Below, piece by piece: positions 14,124 through 21,893 of a stretch of 30,886 bases of DNA (its first letter is position 1; every line of letters begins with the position of its first letter). The DNA comes from Candidatus Fonsibacter sp. (GTDB lineage: Bacteria; Pseudomonadota; Alphaproteobacteria; Pelagibacterales; Pelagibacteraceae). The notes under the pieces are model-generated. The model did not search any database. It worked only from the letters and a program-made list of their open reading frames with translations, and was not told where the DNA came from. Position numbers and translations under genes: made by a program. Where the stretch lies: positions 1-30,886 of the forward strand of contig SHWR01000005.1 of assembly GCA_009693745.1 (NCBI GenBank). Reading direction: 5' to 3'.

Positions 14124-15638
14124 ATGAATATTTTAAAAAATATCTCTTATTTTGGTTTTTCAACTTTTTTGAGCAGAATTCTTGGTTATTTAAGAGATAC
14201 TTTAATTGCAGTATTTCTTGGAACCTCAGCCGCTGCAGACGCTCTCTTTGTTGCGTTTAGAATACCAAATACTTTTAGATCTTTATTTGCAGAAGGTTCC
14301 TTTAATTCTGCTTTTATTCCTGCTTATGCAAAGCAAAAAGGTAGTAAAAAAAATCATTTTGCCAACCAAGTATTAACTTTATTAATTATCTTTATTCTTT
14401 TTATAATTTTTATTATTGAAATATTTACACCAGAATTTTTATTTCTAATTTCACCAGGTTTTCAAGATATTAATGGAAAATTTGATCTTGCTGTTGATCT
14501 TAGTAGAATTACTTTCCCGTTTTTATTTTTTATATCCATTTCATCATTTCTTTCAGCTATTTTAAATTCAAAGGGAAAGTTTTTAGTTGCTGCCGCAGCG
14601 CCTATTATATTGAATATTTTATTAATTTTATCTTTAATTTTTTTTCACAGTTCTAATATTGAAATAGTATATGCAGCTTCTTACGCTCTAACAATTGCGG
14701 GAATTATTCAGGTTATTTTTTTATTTTTCTTTGCAAAAAAATATTTTAAAATTAATTTAAGTTTTATTGTTAAAATTGATAATCAAGTTAAGTCTTTTTT
14801 TAATAAATTATTACCCAGCGTTTTTGCATCAGGTGTAAACCAAATAAATATTTTAATTGGAACCGTTATAGCGTCATTTGAAAGTGGAGCCGTTTCTTAT
14901 TTATATTATGCAGATAGAATTTATCAGTTGCCATTGGCCTTAACAGGCATTGCAATTGCAACTATTATTTTACCAAGTTTATCTAAAGAAGTTTTTAAAT
15001 CAAAATTAGTAAAAGTAAATTTTATTCAGAATCGCTCTTTAGAACTATGTTTGTTTTTGTCGCTACCAGCAACCGTTGGAATCTTTCTTGCATCAGATCA
15101 GATTATATCGGCTTTATATGGTTATGGATTTTTTGATACTGAGAGTGTTATGAATACTTCAGCAGCACTTTTGTTATTTGGAATTGGATTGCCTGCTTTT
15201 GGTTTAATTAAAATTTATTCAAGTTTTTATTTTGCAAGAAGTAATACAAAATTTCCTTTTTACTTGTCTTTATTTTCTGTAATTTTAAATATTTCAATCA
15301 GTCTTGTCTTATTTAAGAGCTATGGTTTTTTAATTATACCACTTGCAACTAGCATTTCAGCTTGGTTTACAGTTGTTATTTATCAATTAAATCTTATTAA
15401 ATCGGGATATCATTCTTTTGATAAATTATTTGCTATTAGATTTATAAAATCAGTTTTATGTACTTTAATTATGGCATTAATTCTTTCCGTTTTATTAAAA
15501 TATTTTTCAAATTATTTAGAATCAAAATCGATATTAAAAGCCATAATGTTAATACTTTTGGTTTTATTGTCCGCGTTTATCTACTTTTTAACTGCCTATT
15601 TTTTAAAAGCATTTCGTATTAAAGATTTAAAGGTTTAA
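14124..15638 (+). CDS. murJ: Lipid II flippase MurJ (MviN)
   Basis: 504 residues with about 14 hydrophobic segments, the MOP-superfamily layout of MurJ, which flips undecaprenyl-linked peptidoglycan precursor across the inner membrane. The N-terminal signature is clear: FLSRILGYLRDTLIAVFLG (about 15-33), then AAADALFVAFRIPNTFRSLFAEG (about 36-58) and FNSAFIPAYAK, with the conserved Arg and Asp residues of the central cavity. Later landmarks are LPSVFASGVNQINILIG and YYADRIYQLPLALTGIAIATIILPSLS (about 261-287). It opens the plus-strand run that continues 6 bases later with trpS. Confidence 0.96.
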   Translation: MNILKNISYFGFSTFLSRILGYLRDTLIAVFLGTSAAADALFVAFRIPNTFRSLFAEGSFNSAFIPAYAKQKGSKKNHFANQVLTLLIIFILFIIFIIEIFTPEFLFLISPGFQDINGKFDLAVDLSRITFPFLFFISISSFLSAILNSKGKFLVAAAAPIILNILLILSLIFFHSSNIEIVYAASYALTIAGIIQVIFLFFFAKKYFKINLSFIVKIDNQVKSFFNKLLPSVFASGVNQINILIGTVIASFESGAVSYLYYADRIYQLPLALTGIAIATIILPSLSKEVFKSKLVKVNFIQNRSLELCLFLSLPATVGIFLASDQIISALYGYGFFDTESVMNTSAALLLFGIGLPAFGLIKIYSSFYFARSNTKFPFYLSLFSVILNISISLVLFKSYGFLIIPLATSISAWFTVVIYQLNLIKSGYHSFDKLFAIRFIKSVLCTLIMALILSVLLKYFSNYLESKSILKAIMLILLVLLSAFIYFLTAYFLKAFRIKDLKV

Positions 15639-15644
15639 TTTTAA

Positions 15645-16652
15645 ATGATTAAAAATAGAATTTTATCTGGAGTTCAGCCAACGGGGAACCTGCATCTTGG
15701 TAACTATTTAGGTGCAATTAAAAACTTTGTTAAATTGCAAAAAAATTATGAGTGTTACTTTATGTTGGCAGACCTTCATTCAATCACTGTATTCCAAGAT
15801 CCGAAAAAATTAAGAGAAAACATAATTGAAACTGTAGCTGTTTTTCTTGCTTGTGGTTTAGATGCAAAAAAAAATATTATATTTTGTCAGTCTAGTGTTG
15901 CTGGGCACTCCGAGTTAGCTTGGATATTTAATTGTATTGCAAGAATTGGTTGGCTTAACAGAATGACGCAATTTAAAGAAAAGGCAGGATCAAATAAAGA
16001 AAAGGCAAGTGTTGGTCTTTATTCTTACCCAACTTTAATGGCAGCAGATATTTTACTTTATAAAGCAACGCACGTTCCTGTAGGTGAAGATCAAAAGCAA
16101 CATCTTGAATTGTGTAGAGATATAGCGGCCAAATTTAATAATGATTTTAATTGTAAAGATTTTTTTACATTACCAGAACCAATCATTACAAAAGAAGTTG
16201 CAAGGATTATGAGTTTAAAAGATGGAACTAAAAAAATGAGTAAGTCAGATGAATCCGAGGCATCAAGAATTAATTTAACCGATACAGAGGATGATATTGT
16301 TCAAAAAATTAAAAAAGCAAAAACGGATAATGATTTAATTCCTGAATCTGAGTTACATTTGGCTAATAGACCAGAGGTTAGAAATTTAATTAATATATTT
16401 TCAATTTTAAAAGGTAGCACAATTGAAAAAAGTTTAAAAGAATTAAGTGGTAAGAATTTTTTTGAATTAAAAAATAAACTCAGTGAAGCTTTAATTAAAG
16501 AAATTGTTCCCATTGGAAAAAAGATTAAAGAATTTAAAAAGGATACAGATGCAATTAAAAAAATATTAAAGACTGGAAGTGAAAAAGCTAATATCGAATC
16601 TCAAAAAACTATAAAAGAAGTACATAAGATTATTGGATTATCTCTAAATTAA
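15645..16652 (+). CDS. trpS: Tryptophanyl-tRNA synthetase
   Basis: 335 residues, the bacterial length. Class I synthetase signatures are visible: the HIGH-type PTGNLHLGNYLGAIKN (about 10-25), the ADLHSITV substrate loop (about 43-50), YPTLMAADILLYKATHVPVGEDQKQHLELCRDIA (about 127-160, tryptophan-pocket and dimer region) and the KMSKS-type GTKKMSKSD (about 198-206). It charges tRNA-Trp in the cytoplasm. Its TAA stop shares a base with the ATG of the usp gene (TAATG at 16650-16654). Confidence 0.97.
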   Translation: MIKNRILSGVQPTGNLHLGNYLGAIKNFVKLQKNYECYFMLADLHSITVFQDPKKLRENIIETVAVFLACGLDAKKNIIFCQSSVAGHSELAWIFNCIARIGWLNRMTQFKEKAGSNKEKASVGLYSYPTLMAADILLYKATHVPVGEDQKQHLELCRDIAAKFNNDFNCKDFFTLPEPIITKEVARIMSLKDGTKKMSKSDESEASRINLTDTEDDIVQKIKKAKTDNDLIPESELHLANRPEVRNLINIFSILKGSTIEKSLKELSGKNFFELKNKLSEALIKEIVPIGKKIKEFKKDTDAIKKILKTGSEKANIESQKTIKEVHKIIGLSLN

Positions 16653-17110
16653 TGAGAAAAAATTATTTAGTTATTATTGATGAAAGTGATGAACTAAAGA
16701 ATGCAATTTATTTTGCAGCTAAAAGATCAGCAACCACAAATGCTAATTTAATAATGCTTTATGTTGTAAGACCCGCTGTTAATGCAGAATGGGCTGCTGT
16801 TGGGAATCTTATTGAGCAAGAAGAAACAAGTGAGGGTAAAAAGATTAGCAGGCTTTGGTCAACTCTAGTTGAAGACAAATTTAAAATAAAACCACAGATA
16901 ATTATAAAGATGGGCGATAAGGTTGATGAAATAATTAAATTTCTTAGAGAGGACAAAAGTATTAGATTTCTTGTGCTGGCATCTTCAATTGATGGTGATA
17001 ATCCAGGACCTATTATTAAATCTCTATTAAAAAAGATGAATGATCTTTCAGTGCCTCTATTAATAATTCCAGGTTTAATTTCTGAAAAAGAACTTGATAA
17101 TTTAATATAA
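16652..17110 (+). CDS. Universal stress protein (UspA family), ATP motif eroded
   Basis: 152 residues, one Usp domain. It starts NYLVIIDESDELKNAIYFAAKRS (strand, then helix, with the conserved Asp near the nucleotide) and continues LIMLYVVRP (strand 2), KMGDKVDEIIKFLRE (about 90-104), RFLVLASSIDGDNPGP (about 108-123) and VPLLIIPG (last strand). The usual ATP-binding G-x2-G-x9-G-[ST] motif is not intact: the final Gly-Ser appears as Lys-Ser in IIKSLLKKM. The protein may therefore not bind ATP. The gene is translationally coupled to trpS by a TAATG overlap; Usp genes between trpS and nfuA occur in other alphaproteobacteria. Specific role unknown. Confidence 0.85.
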   Translation: MRKNYLVIIDESDELKNAIYFAAKRSATTNANLIMLYVVRPAVNAEWAAVGNLIEQEETSEGKKISRLWSTLVEDKFKIKPQIIIKMGDKVDEIIKFLREDKSIRFLVLASSIDGDNPGPIIKSLLKKMNDLSVPLLIIPGLISEKELDNLI

Positions 17111-17183
17111 GCCTTTGAATTATAATGCTTATTAAAAATTCTAGTTACTTTAACAGCAAAGCATACTAACTAAATATATACAT
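17111..17183 (+). promoter_or_regulatory. 73-bp gap before nfuA with a possible promoter
   Basis: A perfect TATAAT hexamer (17121-17126) lies 57 bases before the nfuA ATG. The best -35-like TTGATA (17094-17099) is 21 bases upstream of it, too far for a standard promoter, so another sequence or an extended contact would be needed. No terminator-like hairpin with a T-tract is present. Iron-responsive sites were looked for and not recognised. Confidence 0.35.
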
Positions 17184-17723
17184 ATGAATATTGATGTGCA
17201 GCAGACCCCAAATCCAGACACATTAAAATTTGTGTTAAGTTTAGAGTTGGTACAAAATGGATCTATTGAGTTTAAGAACTCCTCAGAAGCCAATGAATAT
17301 CCCTTTGTTCAAAAAATATTTCAACTAGGAGTCGAACTCGTCTTTTTTGGAAATAATTTTATTTCTGTTAAAAAAAATAACTCTTCTCAATGGGAACAAA
17401 TTTTAGAAGAGATCAAAGATATTATAAAGAATGATTTTCCTAAAAATTTTAAAGCAATAATTATAAAAAAAGAAACAAATATTAATCAAGACGAAATATT
17501 TAAAAGAATTGAAGAAGTATTAGAACTTAAAATTAGACCTGCCGTTGCAATGGATGGAGGCAATATTATTTTAAGATCTTTTATTGATGGAATTGCCGAA
17601 GTAGAATTGCAGGGCAGTTGTTCAGGGTGTCCTTCTTCTACATTAACTTTAAAACAAAGTGTTGAACGAATGCTCGTTCATTATGTGCCAGAAGTTAAAA
17701 GCGTAAGAGCTGTAAGTCTATAA
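17184..17723 (+). CDS. nfuA: Fe-S cluster carrier NfuA/Nfu type
   Basis: 179 residues with two domains. The N-terminal Nfu_N domain (1-90) begins MNIDVQQTPNPDTLKFVL, matching the alphaproteobacterial/mitochondrial type (QxTPNPxxLKF). The C-terminal NifU-like domain (about 105-179) has VAMDGGNIILRSF and the cluster-binding GSCSGCPSSTLTLK with Cys146 and Cys149. Nfu proteins accept [4Fe-4S] clusters from the assembly machinery and pass them to client enzymes; MiaB, encoded 3 kb downstream, is such a client in E. coli. It starts 73 bases after usp and is followed 10 bases later by the glucosaminidase gene. Confidence 0.95.
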   Translation: MNIDVQQTPNPDTLKFVLSLELVQNGSIEFKNSSEANEYPFVQKIFQLGVELVFFGNNFISVKKNNSSQWEQILEEIKDIIKNDFPKNFKAIIIKKETNINQDEIFKRIEEVLELKIRPAVAMDGGNIILRSFIDGIAEVELQGSCSGCPSSTLTLKQSVERMLVHYVPEVKSVRAVSL

Positions 17724-17733
17724 TCTTTCCAAT

Positions 17734-18885
17734 ATGAAAAAACTTTTTTTAAATACGAAATTAGTTATTTTTTGTAAAAAGGCTAGAGAAGCAATTTTAA
17801 ATAACGGCATTTCACTTTTCATAATTGAAACAATTACTCCAACATTTAGATTTTTATCTTTTCTTTTAAAAAACATAAATAGAATTTTTTTTTTCTTAAT
17901 AAAAAAATTTAGTTTAAAAAAAACCCTGCCGTACGCAGTTATTATTACTTTAATAATTTTTACTGCTTTTGTTCCAGATATGTTTAAATCTACTGTAGAT
18001 AAAAAAAAAATTATCAATAATCAATTAGAAGGTTATTTTATAAACGATCCTTCTATTGACCAGATGCTGAAAAAAAGTTTTTTAACTAACGATTCAAAGA
18101 AATTAAGTTTAGATTTTCAGCAAGTAGTAAGTATTATTAATTTATTTGAAAAAAGTGGGTACAACCTTGAAAAGGTCAGAGAAGGGGGTCCTGTTGCTAA
18201 TTTCTTTTTAGCAAAATTTCCAGAAGGTATTGGTGAATTGGATAGTATTGAACAAAGAAAAAGAATTTTTATACAAATATTGTTGCCGATTGTTTTATCT
18301 GAGAATGAAAAAATTATTGCAGATCGAAGAAAGCTTCTAACTATTATGAATAAAAAAAGTTTTAAAAAAGATGTTGACTGGTTAAATGAAAAGTTTCAGG
18401 AATACAAAGTGAAAAATAATAGTGTCAAAGAGCTATTGGTTAAAATAGATATCATTCCCCCTTCATTAGCTATAGCACAAGCAGCTTACGAGAGTGGCTG
18501 GGGTACATCTCGTTTTGCAATTGAGGGTAACGCTTTATTTGGTCAATGGGGATGGAAAGAAAACAAAGGAATGGTGCCAGAAAATCGAGGTGAAGATGAA
18601 AAGCATGAGGTTTCTAAATTTAATCAAATTAGGTATGCAGTGAGCGCCTATAAAAATAACTTAAATACACATCCATTTTATGAAGAGTTTCGCATGGAAA
18701 GAGCTAAACAAAGATCAGGTAGATTAAGCGGATCCATATCAGGAATAAAATTAATTAAACACGTTCATAAATATTCAATTAAAGGAGATGATTATGTTCT
18801 TGGTTTAAAGAAAATTATTGAACAAAATTCTCTGCAAGATTTTGATAAAGCAAATTTAGTAATTAAAAGATCAGGATTAATTTAA
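17734..18885 (+). CDS. Membrane-anchored glucosaminidase, Bax-like
   Basis: 383 residues. One clear membrane segment (TLPYAVIITLIIFTAFVPDMF, about 66-86) follows a basic N-terminus with an additional hydrophobic patch, so the large C-terminal part should be periplasmic. The catalytic domain (about 225-360) matches the glucosaminidase family near E. coli Bax: DIIPPSLAIAQAAYESGWG (about 240-258, with the likely catalytic Glu in YESGWG), GNALFGQWGWKENKGMVP (about 266-283), YAVSAYKNNLNTHPFYEEFR (about 305-324) and a final YSIKGDDYVLGLKKII. Such enzymes cut the glycan strands of peptidoglycan. Its stop interlocks (TTAA, 18882-18885) with a convergent polysaccharide deacetylase gene. Confidence 0.88.
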   Translation: MKKLFLNTKLVIFCKKAREAILNNGISLFIIETITPTFRFLSFLLKNINRIFFFLIKKFSLKKTLPYAVIITLIIFTAFVPDMFKSTVDKKKIINNQLEGYFINDPSIDQMLKKSFLTNDSKKLSLDFQQVVSIINLFEKSGYNLEKVREGGPVANFFLAKFPEGIGELDSIEQRKRIFIQILLPIVLSENEKIIADRRKLLTIMNKKSFKKDVDWLNEKFQEYKVKNNSVKELLVKIDIIPPSLAIAQAAYESGWGTSRFAIEGNALFGQWGWKENKGMVPENRGEDEKHEVSKFNQIRYAVSAYKNNLNTHPFYEEFRMERAKQRSGRLSGSISGIKLIKHVHKYSIKGDDYVLGLKKIIEQNSLQDFDKANLVIKRSGLI

Positions 18886-19934
18886 TTTCCATCAATCACA
18901 AATTGGAAACCCAACCATCGCCATTGTTTGTCTTTGTCTAGTAAAGAACAATTAATTCTACCTGTCCTTTCTTTAAATTTTTTATCTAAATTGACACGAA
19001 TCCAGTTTTTTTCAATAAAGGTTATTTTTTTTTTATTCCACTCGCCACCATCATTGGCAAAACAATTTATTTTTTCTAAGTTACTAATTTCTGAAAAAAA
19101 TTCTATTTCAATTTTTGGAGGATTATCTGATTTTGAAATAAATTTATTTTCTGGTTTAAAAGATTTAAAAGGAAAAGGTTTTGTATTTAATAACGTTAAA
19201 AATCGTTCTGCTTTTCCATAGTTTTCATTAACCGGAAAACGAGGCAGTTCAAATAAATCTTTTGATTTATCGATAACACCAGAATGTTGTCCAAAGGCTA
19301 ACTCATAATTAAATTCTTTTACAATTTTTTTAAAAGTAGAACTGTATTCACCAAATGGATATGAAAAATATTTAGGCCTATAAGATAATTCTCTCAAATA
19401 ATCTTTGTGAGATTTCTCTAAATCTTCTCTTATTTCATTTTCAGATTTGTTAATTAAATATTCATGTGAAAAACTGTGTCCACCAATAGTTCCTATTTTA
19501 GAATTATGTATCTCTCTTATCTGATCCCAGGTCATATAATTTGGGTTATTGGCGTTCACTTCTCTTGTGTTAAAAAAAAGGACAAATGGAATTTTTTTTT
19601 CTTTCAATATTTTCCATCCATTATCATAAAAAGATCTAAAGGCATCATCGACTGTGATTAATACTTTTTTAGAATTATAACTTTTATTTTTAATAAGAAT
19701 TTCTTTTAAGTCATCGATGGAAATAAACTCAATGTTATTTTGATTAATAATTTCTAGTTGTAAATTGAACTCTTTAATTTTTACATTAGTTGATGGATAT
19801 TTGTTTTCTTCAAAACGATGATACATTAATCCAATAATACCCATTTCATTCTGATATTCTTGAGAATTTACCTGAGAAAGATTAGCAATTATTAAAAAAG
19901 TAATTAAAATAGTTTTTTTTATGAATGTGACCAT
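18882..19934 (-). CDS. Secreted polysaccharide deacetylase (NodB/CE4 domain)
   Basis: 350 residues from the ATG at 19934. An in-frame start exists at 20000, but only from 19934 does the protein begin with a typical signal peptide, MVTFIKKTILITFLIIANLSQVNS, cleaved near Ser24/Gln25. The NodB fold follows: GIIGLMYHRFEENKYPSTN (about 31-49), motif 1 VLITVDDAF (two Asp, about 90-98), motif 2 GGHSFSHEYL (HxxxH metal ligands, about 148-157), motif 3 RPKYFSYPFGEYS (about 184-196). It would remove acetyl groups from an envelope polysaccharide, perhaps peptidoglycan; substrate unknown. The last 90 residues form an extra, strand-rich domain with two Cys (INCFAND, INCSLLD) that could pair. The 5' end overlaps that of tsaB head-to-head by 14 bases. 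Confidence 0.87.
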   Translation of the reverse strand: MVTFIKKTILITFLIIANLSQVNSQEYQNEMGIIGLMYHRFEENKYPSTNVKIKEFNLQLEIINQNNIEFISIDDLKEILIKNKSYNSKKVLITVDDAFRSFYDNGWKILKEKKIPFVLFFNTREVNANNPNYMTWDQIREIHNSKIGTIGGHSFSHEYLINKSENEIREDLEKSHKDYLRELSYRPKYFSYPFGEYSSTFKKIVKEFNYELAFGQHSGVIDKSKDLFELPRFPVNENYGKAERFLTLLNTKPFPFKSFKPENKFISKSDNPPKIEIEFFSEISNLEKINCFANDGGEWNKKKITFIEKNWIRVNLDKKFKERTGRINCSLLDKDKQWRWLGFQFVIDGN

Positions 19935-20481
19935 AAATTCTCGTTTTTGTTCAATCGATTTTACACTAGGAAGTTTAATACTAATTGTGAAAGAAAACAA
20001 TTATGACTTTTCTTTAGTTAAAGATAAATTCTCAAATAGTGAAAATTTTATAAATATTCTTTTAGATTTTTTTAAGAAAAACAATTTAAAAATAGAAAAT
20101 CTTAATTTTTTTATGATTAATTTAGGACCAGGGGGATTTGTCGGCCTTAGAAATATTTTATCTTCAATTAAAAGTATTTCCTTAACAAAAAAAATTAAAG
20201 TAATAGGATTTAATAATTTTCAGATTTTAAAAACTTTAATTAATAATAATGATTATGAAAAAGTTGCTTTAGAGTTAAATAATAGATTTTATATTAAAGA
20301 TTTAAAAAATTGTAGCGATTATTATTCTAAATTTGTTGTACAAAACTGTTTAGAAAAAAATAATGATAAAATTGCTAAATTTTCGAAATTACCTAATTAT
20401 ACATCAAAGAATCTTCAATATATTTTAGATAATAAACTTTTTATTGATAGTAAGATATTCCCAATTTATGAAAATATGTAA
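19921..20481 (+). CDS. tsaB: tRNA t6A biosynthesis protein TsaB
   Basis: 186 residues, shorter than E. coli TsaB (about 230). The diagnostic segment is INLGPGGFVGLRNILSSIKSIS (about 66-87), the counterpart of GPGSFTGLR in the ASKHA-fold protein, followed by KKIKVIGFNNFQIL. The N-terminus NSRFCSIDFTLGSLILIV replaces the usual ILAIDTS-type strand. TsaB partners TsaD and TsaE in making threonylcarbamoyl-adenosine-37 on ANN-decoding tRNAs. The rest is very rich in Asn, Lys and Ile and diverged. Its ATG lies inside the 5' end of the deacetylase gene on the other strand. The rimI and fur genes often found after tsaB in alphaproteobacteria are missing; miaB follows after 68 bases. Confidence 0.8.
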   Translation: MNVTINSRFCSIDFTLGSLILIVKENNYDFSLVKDKFSNSENFINILLDFFKKNNLKIENLNFFMINLGPGGFVGLRNILSSIKSISLTKKIKVIGFNNFQILKTLINNNDYEKVALELNNRFYIKDLKNCSDYYSKFVVQNCLEKNNDKIAKFSKLPNYTSKNLQYILDNKLFIDSKIFPIYENM

Positions 20482-20511
20482 CAAATATATTTCATTTATT
20501 TGTTTTTTTTT
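20480..20511 (+). terminator. Probable weak intrinsic terminator after tsaB
   Basis: AACAAATA (20480-20487) can pair with TATTTGTT (20497-20504) around a 9-base loop, and T residues continue to 20511. The stem is nearly all A-T with one G-C pair, so it would be weak. It starts at the tsaB stop and separates tsaB from the miaB-to-rbfA run. The remaining bases to 20549 hold a TATAAT (20542-20547), but this is only 2 bases before the miaB start codon. Confidence 0.5.
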
Positions 20512-20549
20512 GTACGTTAAACTCTTCTAATATTTAGAGATTATAATAA

Positions 20550-21893
20550 TTGTTAAAAAAATTTTACATAAAGACTTTTGGTTGTCAGATGAATGAGTAT
20601 GATTCTGATAAAATGTCCGATTTGATGCAGTCCGTTAATTTTATAAGGTCTGAAACTTTAGCAGATGTTGACTGTATTATATTCAATACTTGCCATATTA
20701 GAGAGAAAGCAACTGAAAAAGTTTATTCTGATATTGGTAAAATTAAAAAACTGAATCGATCTAAAAAGAAACCAATTTTTGTATTAGCAGGATGTATAGC
20801 GCAAGCACAAGGAGAGGAAATTTTTAGAAGAACGAATTACGTCGATCTTATTGTTGGACCACAATCTTACCATCGATTGCCAGAGCTGATTAAAAATTTT
20901 TCAGAAAGAAGAGAAAATTATTCTGAAACTAATTTTGAATTAATAGAAAAATTTGATACTTTAGATAATCTAAAATTTTCGAGAAAGTCTAAAATTTCTG
21001 AATTTTTAACAATTCAAGAAGGTTGTGATAAATTTTGCTCTTTCTGTGTTGTTCCATATACAAGAGGTGCCGAATTTTCTAGGTCGTTTAGTAGCATTAT
21101 TAATGAGGCCAAAAAATTATCTGACAATGGGGTTAAAGAAATTGTTTTGTTAGGGCAGAATGTTAGTGCTTACAAATTTGTTGATGGAAACAAAAGTTAT
21201 AATCTTGCAAAACTTATAAATGAAATTGCTAAAATTAATTCAATACATAGAATACGTTTCACCACTTCTCATCCAAACGATATGGATCAAGAATTGATAG
21301 AGGCTTTTAAATATCAAAAAAAGTTAATGCCACAATTACATCTTCCTATTCAATCTGGTTCTAATAAAATTTTAAAGTTTATGAATAGAAAACATACAAG
21401 AGAATATTATCTTGATTTAATTGCTAAATTCAAAGAAGCTAATTCAGAAATAGAATTTTCTAGTGATTTTATAATCGGTTTCCCAGGAGAGACAGAAGAA
21501 GATTTTCAATGTACGCTTGATATAATTAATAAAGTAAATTTTATTAATTCTTATTCATTTATTTATAGCCAAAGACCAGGCACGCCAGCTGTTGATCGAG
21601 ATCAAATATCATTAGATATATGTAAGGATAGATTATTAAGATTGCAAAATTTATTAGGTGATATTCAATTGAAAAATAGCAAACGATTAATAGGAAAGAA
21701 AACCCAAATATTGATTGAAAATAAAACTAAAAACCCAGATCAATTTTTTGGCAGAAGCAAATTTATGCATCCTACTTTTTTTAATTCACAAAATTGCAAT
21801 CCAGGAGATTTAGTAGATATTGAAATTTCTTCGTGCAATAGCAAAAATCTTTTTGGCGTATTACACAAAAAAACAGAAGAAGCATTTGCTTAA
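20550..21893 (+). CDS. miaB: tRNA-2-methylthio-N6-dimethylallyladenosine synthase MiaB
   Basis: 447 residues from a TTG at 20550; no ATG precedes the conserved FYIKTFGCQMNEYDSDKM, so the TTG is the only credible start. MiaB is a radical-SAM methylthiotransferase acting on i6A37 of tRNAs. The N-terminal MTTase domain has Cys in TFGCQMN, FNTCHIREKA and LAGCIAQAQG, which bind the auxiliary [4Fe-4S] cluster. The radical SAM motif is CDKFCSFCVVPYTRG (about 155-169), and SSDFIIGFPGETEEDF (about 305-320) is also typical. A TRAM RNA-binding domain ends the protein. Its stop overlaps the phoH start (TAATG). Confidence 0.97.
   Translation: MLKKFYIKTFGCQMNEYDSDKMSDLMQSVNFIRSETLADVDCIIFNTCHIREKATEKVYSDIGKIKKLNRSKKKPIFVLAGCIAQAQGEEIFRRTNYVDLIVGPQSYHRLPELIKNFSERRENYSETNFELIEKFDTLDNLKFSRKSKISEFLTIQEGCDKFCSFCVVPYTRGAEFSRSFSSIINEAKKLSDNGVKEIVLLGQNVSAYKFVDGNKSYNLAKLINEIAKINSIHRIRFTTSHPNDMDQELIEAFKYQKKLMPQLHLPIQSGSNKILKFMNRKHTREYYLDLIAKFKEANSEIEFSSDFIIGFPGETEEDFQCTLDIINKVNFINSYSFIYSQRPGTPAVDRDQISLDICKDRLLRLQNLLGDIQLKNSKRLIGKKTQILIENKTKNPDQFFGRSKFMHPTFFNSQNCNPGDLVDIEISSCNSKNLFGVLHKKTEEAFA

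Noticed and set aside
17125..17165. ATGCTT/AAGCAT inverted repeat between usp and nfuA as a terminator or riboswitch
   Set aside because: Six base pairs around a 29-base loop, without a T-tract, is not beyond chance in AT-rich DNA.
19935..20000. N-terminal extension of the deacetylase from 20000
   Set aside because: It would bury the signal peptide and lengthen the overlap with tsaB; the ATG at 19934 gives a standard secretory signal.
20542..20547. TATAAT just before miaB as a -10 box
   Set aside because: Transcription would begin after the TTG start codon, so it cannot drive a full miaB message.
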